From assembly GCA_052388025.1 (NCBI GenBank), contig JBQTIP010000272.1:1-5534 (forward strand): a DNA stretch of 5,534 nt. Reading direction: 5' to 3'. The position numbers and the translations under genes are program-made. Positions 1 through 5,534 of the stretch are shown piece after piece. Within the stretch, counting starts at the first letter, position 1; each line of letters opens with the position of its first letter. The notes beneath the pieces were generated by a model, which ran no database searches, was not told the origin of the DNA, and saw only the letters and a list, made by a program, of their open reading frames with translations. The DNA is from JBQTIP01 sp052388025 (GTDB lineage Bacteria > Actinomycetota > UBA4738 > HRBIN12).

Positions 1-679
1 CGATGAGGAGCGCCAGCCCCCACGAGGCGCCGAAGGCGAGGGTCGTCGTGCCGGCCGTCGTCGCGACGACCCAGCCGGCCAGCGCGAAGGCGATCCACCC
101 GAGCGGCTGGGCCGCCCACTGCGCATATAGCGTGTAGCGCATGATCTTGAGCCCACGCGTAGCGCCCATATAGGTGAAGGCGAGCGCGGCGAGCGGGATC
201 GTGACCGCCGCTGCCTGGAAGGCGGGTCGGGCTGCATTCGGCAGCGCGGAGAACGTCTCGGCCAGCCAGCTCGACGCGAAGAAGGCGATCACCGCGAACA
301 CCCCGCTGACGGCCAGGGCGATCCACGCCGAACGCGAGACCAGCCTCCGAACCCGGCCGTTCTCGCCGCGGCCGACCAGGATCGCGACCAGCCGGACGTT
401 CGCGACGTCCATTCCGAAGCGCGACGCGGCCGCCGCGATGAATGCGAACTGGGTGGTGAAGGTGACGATACCGAAGGCGTCCGCGCCGAGGATGTTCGTC
501 ATCAGGACCTGCGCGGCGAAAGTGGCGAGTGCCCCGATCCCCAGGCCGAGCACGTTCTGGCCGGTGTTCCCGAGGATGTTCCGCTGGTCGCCGAAGCGCT
601 CACGAGGAAGCACCCCCTCGATCGCGCCGCGCAGCCCCTTCGGTTCGGCCGGGACGGCCTCGGCGGTTTCGTCGTTCAC
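1..679 (-). CDS. Oligosaccharide/lipid flippase of the MOP superfamily (Wzx-like), N-terminal half, cut by window edge
   Basis: The reverse strand reads open from a GTG at 679 to the window edge, giving 226 codons and no stop. The first ~35 residues are polar and cytoplasmic. Hydrophobic segments follow at about residues 41-61, 66-88, 117-138, 153-170, 186-206 and 208-226. The run around residues 37-90, with N38-T39, L64-G65, F69-G70 and the aromatic-rich second helix, resembles polysaccharide biosynthesis/export proteins (PF01943/PF13440 type), which flip undecaprenyl-linked sugars across the inner membrane. Family members are usually 400-500 residues, so about half lies off the left edge. 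A strong Shine-Dalgarno match at 691-697 supports the GTG start. The gene is divergent from the cyclase fusion. The substrate cannot be told from this half; another MOP transporter such as MurJ-like is possible. Family assignment is from recognised sequence character, not a search. Confidence 0.8.
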   Translation of the reverse strand, partial: MNDETAEAVPAEPKGLRGAIEGVLPRERFGDQRNILGNTGQNVLGLGIGALATFAAQVLMTNILGADAFGIVTFTTQFAFIAAAASRFGMDVANVRLVAILVGRGENGRVRRLVSRSAWIALAVSGVFAVIAFFASSWLAETFSALPNAARPAFQAAAVTIPLAALAFTYMGATRGLKIMRYTLYAQWAAQPLGWIAFALAGWVVATTAGTTTLAFGASWGLALLI

Positions 680-772
680 GGGATCAGGTCTCCTCCTGGT
701 CGACTCCCAAGTATCCCGGACGCCCCAACCGTCGACCGGGAACGTGGGGCGAGTACACATCGAAGCCCAGGC
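680..772. promoter_or_regulatory. Divergent intergenic region between flippase and cyclase fusion
   Basis: This 93-base gap must hold promoters for two divergent genes unless one is transcribed from within the other. On the plus strand a weak pair, TCGACC at 732-737 and TACACA at 754-759 (16-base spacing), could be a -35/-10. It would give a nearly leaderless message for the ATG at 773. On the minus strand GATACT (710-715) resembles a -10 without a matching -35. No clear operator palindrome is visible. Both promoter guesses are weak. Confidence 0.25.
691..697 (-). promoter_or_regulatory. Ribosome binding site of the flippase
   Basis: On the minus strand this reads AGGAGGA, a near-perfect anti-16S match, 11 bases before the GTG at 679. 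It is the best Shine-Dalgarno in the window and decides the flippase start. Confidence 0.7.
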
Positions 773-2176
773 ATGAAGTGGGGTCCGCTTGCCCGGCGGG
801 AACCACGGCGCGAGACTAGCTCCGTGCAGCCCGAAACGCAGTACGCGAAGACCGCCGACGGCGTCCACATCGCCTACCAGGTTGTGGGCCAGGGCCTCGT
901 CGACCTCGTCTTCGTCATGGGCTGGACCTCGAACATCGAGGCGATGTTGGAGGAGCCCTCCCTCGCCCGGTTCCTGTCGCGGCTCGCCTCCTTCTCCCGG
1001 CTGATCATCTTCGACAAGCGCGGCTGCGGCCTATCCGATCGCGTTCCGGAGTCCGACCTGCCGACGCTCGAGACCCGGATGGACGACGTCCGTGCGATAA
1101 TGGATGTGACCGGCTCGGATCGGGCCGTGGTCTTCGGGGTATCCGAGGGCGGCCCGATGTCGCTCCTCTTCGCCGCGACCTATCCCGAGCGCACCCTCGG
1201 CCTAATCCTGTTCGGAACGGCGCCCAGGTTCGCATGGGCTTCCGACTTCCCATGGCGTGCGACCGACGAGGAGCACCAAAGGGAACTGGAGGAGATCGAC
1301 CGCGCCTGGGGCACGCGGGAGTACGCGGCCAGCGCGCTCCGCAGGTGGGCCGCCCCCAGCCTGGCGGAGGACGAACGACTGATCTCGTGGCTGGCGTCCT
1401 ACCTGCGGCGGGCCGCAAGCCCTGGAGCCGCCATGGCCCTTGAGATGATGAACCACCGGATAGACGTCAGGCACGCCCTCCCGGCGATCCACGTGCCGAC
1501 GTTGGTTCTCGCCAGAACGGGAGACATTGACTTCCCAATCGAAGCGACCCGGCAGATGGCCGGGAAGATCCCCGGCGCACGGATGGTCGAGCAGCCAGGC
1601 GTCGACCACTTCTTCTGGGTCGGGGATCAGGATGCCTTGCTCGACGAGGTCGAGCGATTCGTGAAGGAGGCCCGCGACGACGAGGCGGAGCTCGACCGGG
1701 TCCTCGCTACCGTGCTGTTCACCGACATCGTTGGCTCGACGGACAAGGCCGCGTCGCTCGGCGACCGGCGGTGGCGGGAGCTGCTCGACGCCCACCACGC
1801 GAAGATCCGTTCGCTCCTCGGCAGATTCCGCGGCAAGGAGATCGATACGGCCGGCGACGGGTTCCTCGCCACCTTCGACGGCCCGATCCGGGCTGTCCGC
1901 TGCGCGACGGCCGCTACGGAGGCCGTACGCGACCTGGGGCTCGAGATCCGCGCCGGGTTGCACACCGGCGAGGTGGAGCTCGCCGACGACAAGGTACGGG
2001 GCATCGCGGTTCACATCGGGGCGCGCGTCGCGGCTCTGGCGAGCCCGTCCGAGGTCCTCGTCTCCTCCACGGTGAAGGATCTCGTCGCCGGGTCGGCGCT
2101 GGAGTTCGAGGATCGGGGCGAGCACGAGTTGAAGGGAATCCCCGGAACGTGGCGCGTTCACCGGGTTCTGACATGA
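773..2176 (+). CDS. Alpha/beta-hydrolase fused to class III adenylate/guanylate cyclase domain
   Basis: This is an intact 467-residue two-domain protein. Residues ~20-295 are an alpha/beta-hydrolase: the nucleophile elbow G-V-S124-E-G-G, acid D251 in TGDID, and H279 in VDHFFW form a complete triad. A short charged linker leads to a class III nucleotidyl cyclase domain (~305-467), which makes a cyclic nucleotide from an NTP. Metal-binding D318 (FTDIVGST) and D362 (AGDG) are present, as is the transition-state arginine R418. The usual specificity lysine is D358, the usual specificity aspartate aligns with K407, and the transition-state asparagine is H414, so substrate and activity are uncertain. 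Rv1900c of Mycobacterium tuberculosis has the same domain order. No signal peptide or membrane segment is seen, so it should be cytosolic. The ATG at 773 is the longest start. Family similarity begins at residue ~19, so the GTG at 824 (residue 18) is an equally good or better start; neither has a clear Shine-Dalgarno. Its stop overlaps the ATG of a RidA-like fragment. Confidence 0.9.
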   Translation: MKWGPLARREPRRETSSVQPETQYAKTADGVHIAYQVVGQGLVDLVFVMGWTSNIEAMLEEPSLARFLSRLASFSRLIIFDKRGCGLSDRVPESDLPTLETRMDDVRAIMDVTGSDRAVVFGVSEGGPMSLLFAATYPERTLGLILFGTAPRFAWASDFPWRATDEEHQRELEEIDRAWGTREYAASALRRWAAPSLAEDERLISWLASYLRRAASPGAAMALEMMNHRIDVRHALPAIHVPTLVLARTGDIDFPIEATRQMAGKIPGARMVEQPGVDHFFWVGDQDALLDEVERFVKEARDDEAELDRVLATVLFTDIVGSTDKAASLGDRRWRELLDAHHAKIRSLLGRFRGKEIDTAGDGFLATFDGPIRAVRCATAATEAVRDLGLEIRAGLHTGEVELADDKVRGIAVHIGARVAALASPSEVLVSSTVKDLVAGSALEFEDRGEHELKGIPGTWRVHRVLT

Positions 2177-2415
2177 GCGACCGCGACCGCGAGGCCATCG
2201 TGCCCGCTGGCTGGGAGCGGACGTACCGCGAGATGCGATTCCCGGCAGGCAGCCCTACAGGCGAGCGCGGCGCAGGGTCTCGCCGGCCCACGCCACGATG
2301 CGGGCGGCACGGGCCACAGCGTCGGCGCCCTCCCTCGCCGTCGCTCGGCGAGACTCGTACTCGACGGCGTTGTTCCTCGCGAGCAACGCCCGGAGCTGTC
2401 GGACCCGCGTCCTGA
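2173..2415 (+). pseudogene. RidA-like gene, 5' fragment only
   Basis: An ATG at 2173 overlaps the cyclase stop as ATGA, the arrangement of translationally coupled genes. The first ~26 residues, containing EAIVPAGWERTYREMRF, look like the start of a RidA/YjgF-family protein. That family hydrolyses reactive enamine/imine intermediates or has related roles. After about base 2250 the reading frame turns into arginine/proline-rich sequence without domain character and stops at 2415 after 80 codons; RidA proteins are about 110-150 residues and keep a conserved barrel. The break coincides with the 3' end of the minus-strand HEPN-like ORF (stop at 2255-2257), so this looks like a rearrangement junction. 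The RidA call rests on a short stretch and is tentative. Alternatively it is a genuine small coupled ORF of unknown role. Confidence 0.45.
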
Positions 2416-2515
2416 TCTCCCCCGATGAGCCCGCGACCTGCTCGAGAAGATCGGCCGCCCGCTGGTGGTCGGGATCGGCCGCCGCCACCTCTCGGCACTG
2501 CTCAGCCTCCCCCAC
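2255..2515 (-). pseudogene. HEPN-like small protein, apparently shortened
   Basis: This 86-residue ORF starts at a GTG (2515) inside the end of the preceding minus-strand ORF, with a 14-base overlap in another frame. Residues ~38-82 hold RALLARNNAVEYES followed by an alanine-rich amphipathic helix. That resembles the last two helices of HEPN domains, where the segment R47-N48-(x)3-E52-Y53 sits where the R-x4-6-H RNase motif lies. Tyr replaces the usual His, so RNase activity is doubtful. Residues 3-26 (ending RAADLLEQ) resemble the first helix of such proteins. The usual middle helices, about 50-60 residues, seem absent, suggesting an in-frame internal deletion; HEPN domains are usually 110-140 residues. 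It may be a remnant of a toxin-antitoxin-like or MNT-HEPN-like cassette. No Shine-Dalgarno is visible, so it would depend on coupling to the upstream ORF. Family assignment is by eye. Confidence 0.45.
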
Positions 2516-2753
2516 CGCCGGTTGGGATGGGGATGCCTTCCTCGGAGATCCGACGCCACAGCCGGTACCCGGGCCGCCCCTGACGCGCGAGCCGCTCCAG
2601 CGGCGCCGTCGCCACGACGGCGTTGAGCCGGCCGCCGAATCGCTCCCAATCGTCGTCCGAAACGCGCTCCAGCTCACTTTCCACCGCTTGCCGATCCTCG
2701 GCCTTGCAGATCACGGGCGGCGGGCGGGCCGCCGAAATGATCGGCGCTCTCAC
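2502..2753 (-). CDS. Small hypothetical protein upstream of and overlapping the HEPN-like ORF
   Basis: This ORF has 83 codons from the GTG at 2753, or 70 from a second GTG at 2714. The later start is more likely, because the first ~13 residues lie where the AAA-ATPase remnant is still partly recognisable in another frame. From residue ~18 it reads as plausible protein: a charged helix (AEDRQAVESELERVSDDDW), then a segment ending in GYRLWRRISEEGIPIP and a glycine tail. I do not recognise a family. The closing helix with EEG-I-P-I is faintly like the C-terminus of MNT nucleotidyltransferases, which pair with HEPN proteins. However, the diagnostic GSRARG...D-D core is absent, so this is only a suggestion. 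The TGA at 2502-2504 overlaps the start of the HEPN-like ORF, implying a two-gene unit. It could also be a remnant fused at the AAA breakpoint. Confidence 0.35.
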   Translation of the reverse strand: MRAPIISAARPPPVICKAEDRQAVESELERVSDDDWERFGGRLNAVVATAPLERLARQGRPGYRLWRRISEEGIPIPTGGGGG

Positions 2754-3645
2754 CGGTCATCTCCTCCAGCCAGCCGAGCACTCGTGCGTGCGCCTGGCGC
2801 TGCCGGATGGGCTCGATCACCGCGTATGCCGCATCGCGCGTCAGTACGTGGTTGAAGACGAGCTCCCGTTCCCCCTCGATCGTCGACCGTGGACGCTCGT
2901 GAACGAGCCCTCGATCGACGAGCACCGAGAGGGCCGCGTCAACGTCTCCGCCGCCCGCAAGCTGCGAGTGAATGTCTTCGATGATCGCGAGGACCGCCTG
3001 CCGCGACGTGAGCGATTCGAAGTACTCGCGCCACGACCGAGCGATGAGCCCGCGGGCTGCGGCCGGCTCCGCGCCGGCAAGGGGGTTCATGCCCACTGCC
3101 ACGCCGATCGAGGAGACGAGGACCCGTGAGAGGGATCCTCCCGGGTCCGTCTGCGGCAGACGCGGAGTGACGACCGCCAGGACCTTCTCCAGGATCGAGT
3201 CCGGCGGATCGCCGTCGAGAACGCCGGCGTCGGCCTTCAGGATCTCGGCCAGCGGCTCGTACGCGGGCGACTGGCCGTGAGGCTGGCACCGGCCGCGAAC
3301 CGTCCGCGACTCGACCCAGCGCTCGGAAGCTCGCCGGGCGAAATCGTCCGCCAGGCGGCTCTTGCCGATGCCGGGCGGTCCTACGAGCGTGACGAGGCTG
3401 GGGCGCTTCTCGCGCACCGTCCGGGAGAAGAGCAGCTCGAGTCAGCCGAGCTCGTCCTCACGGCCGACCAGCGGGGTCGGCGGCACCGTTGTGTTCCGGT
3501 CGGTCACCTCACCCAATATGCCCTCCGATGTCCGATTCTGGCGGCTGATGCGTGTGCCGGTCCAGGGTCGCTGCGCCTCAAGCTGCGCCAGCGACCTGGG
3601 AGGTGAATCGGGAGCAACGTCGAGGCCGTCGACCACGGGCCTCAC
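2674..3645 (-). pseudogene. AAA/STAND-type signalling ATPase remnant (of the kind found C-terminal to class III cyclases)
   Basis: The frame runs from a GTG at 3645 to a stop at 2674 and is interrupted by an in-frame TGA at 3442-3444. That stop falls inside the conserved lead-in LVGREDELG...LELLFSRT that precedes the P-loop. Downstream, a 247-codon open stretch (GTG at 3417) carries Walker A GPPGIGKS (residues 13-20), the family's RGRC...PAYEPLAEIL region and the start of Walker B, IIEDIH (145-150). The usual W-A-D does not follow. The sequence jumps to LAGGGDVDAALSVLVDRGLV and a stretch normally found roughly 230-250 residues later, before the TPR region. An in-frame internal deletion near base 2967 is the simplest reading. 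Similarity fades after WLEEMTGE (to ~2745), so the TPR tail is also missing. The ~55 residues before VGRE are unrecognised. It lies 26 bases after the ABC permease stop. Intact relatives are usually ~1000 residues; this product would not be functional. Confidence 0.75.
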
Positions 3646-3671
3646 TGACGAGTTTCGCGATCAGCCTCGTC

Positions 3672-4490
3672 CTACACGGCGCGGCGGTACAGGCGAACCG
3701 AGATCGGCGCGAACAGGAGGAGGATCCCGACAATCCACGCGAGCGACTGCAGCACGTGGAAGGCGGCCGGGTTCCCGAGCATGAGATCCCGCACGGCCGA
3801 CACCGTGACCGAGACAGGCTGGTGGTTGGCAAACCCCTGCAGCCAGGTCGGCATCGAGCTGACGGGCACGAAGGCGGAGGACGCGAACACGAGTGGGGCG
3901 AGCACCGGGAAGGCCGCGGCCTGCGCGGTCTCGGGGTCGCCGACGGCCAGCCCGACCGTGGCGAAGATCCAGCACATCGCGTACCCGAACAGCAGCACCA
4001 GCAGCATGCCGGCAACGAAGGCGAGGGCGTTCGAGTGGATCCGGAAGCCCACGAGGAAGCCCACCAGGGCCATCAGCACTGCCACGAACACGTTGCGGGT
4101 CAGATCGGCGAGTGTCCGGCCGGCCAGGACAGCAGACCGTGCCATCGGGAGCGACCGGAAGCGCTCCAGCAGACCCGACTTCAGGTCGGTGGCCAGGCCG
4201 ATCGCGGTGGCCATGGCGCCGAAGACCACCGTCTGCACGAACACGCCGGGCATCAGGAAATCAACGTAGGGAACGCGTAGGGAGCCGCCCACTGCGCCGC
4301 CGAACACGTACCGGAACAGCAGCACGAACACCACCGGCTGGATCGTGGAGAAGATGAGGAGCTGGGGCACGCGGCGATAGCCGATGAGGTTCCTGCTTGT
4401 GATGGCTAGCGCGTCCCGCACTGGTCGGAGCAGGCGCCGGCGAGCGCGATCGATGTCGGCGGCGCGAACGTCGGCTGCGGTCGTGATCAT
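3672..4490 (-). CDS. ABC-2 type exporter permease, DrrB-like
   Basis: This intact 272-residue integral membrane protein has about six predicted helices, at residues ~43-62, 84-103, 133-152, 157-183, 191-212 and 246-266, after a ~40-residue basic cytoplasmic N-terminus. The ABC-2 hallmarks are present: the amphipathic loop LKSGLLERFRSLPMARSA (103-120), and VFASSAFVPVSSMPTWLQGF (201-220) before the last helix. It forms the membrane channel for the ATPase encoded just upstream, as DrrB does with DrrA in daunorubicin/doxorubicin export. The substrate here is unknown and could be a drug, lipid or natural product. The ATG at 4490 overlaps the ATPase stop by four bases (ATGA) and has a GAGG Shine-Dalgarno six bases ahead, so translation is coupled. 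Its length is normal for the family. The frame is open far upstream across the ATPase gene, but that extension is out-of-frame shadow sequence with no membrane or domain character. Confidence 0.92.
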   Translation of the reverse strand: MITTAADVRAADIDRARRRLLRPVRDALAITSRNLIGYRRVPQLLIFSTIQPVVFVLLFRYVFGGAVGGSLRVPYVDFLMPGVFVQTVVFGAMATAIGLATDLKSGLLERFRSLPMARSAVLAGRTLADLTRNVFVAVLMALVGFLVGFRIHSNALAFVAGMLLVLLFGYAMCWIFATVGLAVGDPETAQAAAFPVLAPLVFASSAFVPVSSMPTWLQGFANHQPVSVTVSAVRDLMLGNPAAFHVLQSLAWIVGILLLFAPISVRLYRRAV

Positions 4491-5470
4491 GCGGCACCTC
4501 GGGTGGGTGGCGCTCCTTTCGGAGCGGTGGCGGACTCTGCATGGTGGCCGGTCAGGCTGAGGAAGACGTCGTCGAGGCTCGGCTCGCGCACGGCGAGCGT
4601 CACGGGCGCGAGATCCTCGGCATCGAGGGATCGGAGCACGTCGATGAGAACGCGAGCCCCGTCGTCGGTCGTGAAACGGACGGTGGCCCCATCCCGTTCC
4701 GCGCGCCCGGAGGTGAGGTGCGAGAGCAGCTCTTCGGCGCGAGCCGCCGTAGCTTCGGCTCCCATCCCCATCTCGACCACCGTGCTGCCCAGCTCGGTCT
4801 TCAACTCGGCCGGCGTGCCGTTTGCGATCACCCGCCCGATGTCGACGACCGCGACGCGCTGGGCAAGCCGGTCGGCCTCCTCGAGGTACTGGGTCGTGAG
4901 CAGAACCGTCGTGCCGTCCCCCACCAGCTCCCGGATCATCTCCCAGAGCTCGTTCCGGCTGTGCAGGTCCAGCCCGGTGGTCGGCTCGTCGAGGAAGAGC
5001 ACGGGCGGCCGTTGGACGAGCGCGGCTGCCACGTCTAGACGGCGACGCATCCCACCCGAGTAGGTGCGGACGGGTCGGTCCGCCGCGTCGACGAGCTCGA
5101 ACCGCTCCAGCAGCTCGTCGGCCCGAGGCGCGATCTGCGCCCGGGCGACCTGCGCCAGGCGGCCGATCAGCCTTAAGTTCTCCCTTCCGGTGAGGTTCGC
5201 GTCGACGGCAGCGTTCTGACCGGCGAGTCCGATCCGAGAGCGGACGCCGTCGGGATCTCGGACCACGTCGTGGCCCAGGACCTCGGCGCGTCCGCCGTCG
5301 GGTCGGAGGATCGTCGCGAGCACGCGCACGGCCGTGGTCTTCCCAGCTCCGTTCGGGCCGAGCAGCCCGAAAACGGTGCCCGCCTGCACCTCGAAGTCGA
5401 CGCCGTCGAGGGCCACGACCGATCCGAACCGCTTGGTGAGTCCTTCCACGAGGATGGCCACATCCGTCAT
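4487..5470 (-). CDS. ABC transporter ATP-binding protein, DrrA-like (daunorubicin resistance family)
   Basis: This intact 327-residue cytoplasmic ATPase energises the permease encoded next. The motifs in order are: Walker A GPNGAGKT (38-45), Q-loop Q85, signature YSGGM (137-141), Walker B VLFLDE (157-162) with D-loop GLD (166-168), and the switch position Q194 in LLTTQYLEEAD. Glutamine instead of the canonical switch histidine is, as I recall, characteristic of the DrrA subfamily, so it is not a defect. Residues ~225-310 form the DrrA-type C-terminal extension ending in REPSLDDVFLSLTGH. DrrA-DrrB pairs export hydrophobic drugs or lipids; the actual substrate is not visible. The ATG at 5470 is chosen because the conserved N-terminal strand (ILVEGLTKRFG) begins six residues later. 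Its Shine-Dalgarno is poor (GGGGA about 12 bases ahead). It is first in a two-gene operon. No regulator gene is seen within the window. Confidence 0.95.
   Translation of the reverse strand: MTDVAILVEGLTKRFGSVVALDGVDFEVQAGTVFGLLGPNGAGKTTAVRVLATILRPDGGRAEVLGHDVVRDPDGVRSRIGLAGQNAAVDANLTGRENLRLIGRLAQVARAQIAPRADELLERFELVDAADRPVRTYSGGMRRRLDVAAALVQRPPVLFLDEPTTGLDLHSRNELWEMIRELVGDGTTVLLTTQYLEEADRLAQRVAVVDIGRVIANGTPAELKTELGSTVVEMGMGAEATAARAEELLSHLTSGRAERDGATVRFTTDDGARVLIDVLRSLDAEDLAPVTLAVREPSLDDVFLSLTGHHAESATAPKGAPPTRGAA
4495..4500 (-). promoter_or_regulatory. Ribosome binding site of the ABC permease
   Basis: The minus strand reads GAGGTG, with the GAGG core six bases before the ATG at 4490, inside the 3' end of the ATPase gene. 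It supports the ATG that overlaps the ATPase TGA. Confidence 0.5.
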
Positions 5471-5508
5471 AGCGCAGGATGATCCCCGTCCATCTTCGCG
5501 AGGGTAGC

Positions 5509-5516
5509 ACCTAGGT
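5509..5516. promoter_or_regulatory. Possible operator: 8-bp palindrome upstream of the ABC operon
   Basis: ACCTAGGT is a perfect 8-bp palindrome centred about 42 bases before the ATPase start. It lies directly upstream of a -10-like TACCCT (minus strand, 5501-5506). DrrAB-type operons are often controlled by TetR- or PadR-type repressors, and this site is where such a protein could bind. A palindrome this short can occur by chance, and no -35 is recognisable. Confidence 0.2.
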
Positions 5517-5534
5517 ACGACCAGAAGAGGCCCG

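Noticed and set aside
174..776. Plus-strand open frame of 200 codons over the flippase
   Set aside because: It is antisense to a membrane protein with clear helices. The product shows no recognisable domain and no sensible start signal.
1202..2161. Long antisense open frame (319 codons) opposite the cyclase fusion
   Set aside because: It lies entirely against a well-supported gene with an intact triad and cyclase motifs. Its product has no domain character and the length is explained by high GC content.
2177..2254. Terminator between the convergent cyclase and HEPN-like ORFs
   Set aside because: I found no GC-rich stem followed by a T-run on either strand. The stretch reads instead as the start of a RidA-like gene.
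2298..3784. Several plus-strand open frames across the decay zone
   Set aside because: They are Arg/Ser/Pro-rich and lie opposite the AAA, small-ORF and HEPN remnants, where family motifs are visible on the minus strand.
3552..4280. Plus-strand frame rich in His/Glu/Gln (242 codons)
   Set aside because: It is the antisense reading of hydrophobic permease helices, a common artefact in GC-rich membrane-protein genes.
4888..4890. Glutamine (Q194) instead of the switch histidine in the ABC ATPase as a sign of inactivation
   Set aside because: As I recall, the TTQYLEEAD form is normal in DrrA-type ATPases, and all other nucleotide-binding motifs are intact.
4491..5510. Upstream extension of the permease frame to give a 612-residue protein
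   Set aside because: The extra ~340 residues are an alternative-frame reading of the ABC ATPase, rich in Arg/Gly/Pro without motifs. The ATG at 4490 with GAGG and ATGA overlap is the real start.

Overview
The window is very GC-rich and densely coded, with GTG starts and weak Shine-Dalgarno signals. It carries families typical of soil Actinomycetota and related lineages such as Thermoleophilia: an alpha/beta-hydrolase fused to a class III nucleotide cyclase, and a DrrA/DrrB-type ABC exporter. The phylum is inferred from gene families and composition; nothing in the window fixes it.

Layout, left to right. (1) Bases 1-679, minus strand: the N-terminal half of a multi-spanning flippase of the MOP superfamily, cut by the window edge. 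(2) Bases 680-772: a short divergent intergenic region. (3) Bases 773-2176, plus strand: an intact hydrolase-cyclase fusion with a complete Ser-Asp-His triad and both cyclase metal-binding aspartates, but altered purine-specificity residues. (4) Bases 2173-3645: about 1.5 kb with no intact gene of recognised function. It holds the first ~26 codons of a RidA-like gene overlapping the cyclase stop, then, on the minus strand, a shortened HEPN-like ORF, a small unrecognised ORF that overlaps it, and a large remnant of an AAA-type signalling ATPase. The ATPase remnant has an in-frame TGA and an apparent in-frame loss of its middle. (5) Bases 3672-5470, minus strand: an intact two-gene ABC exporter operon (ATPase then permease, overlapping by ATGA), probably exporting a hydrophobic compound or drug. 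(6) The last ~60 bases are its upstream region, with a small palindrome.

The intact genes give two independent functions: probable nucleotide second-messenger signalling coupled to an alpha/beta-hydrolase sensor or enzyme, and drug or lipid efflux. The 1.5 kb between them looks like a decay zone where several signalling and RNA-associated gene fragments have been trimmed and joined. I see no convincing new biological system. The points most worth checking are the cyclase active site, the overlapping pair of small ORFs ending in a HEPN-like domain, and the breakpoints of the decay zone. I found no tRNA, rRNA, CRISPR array, transposase or insertion-sequence ends.
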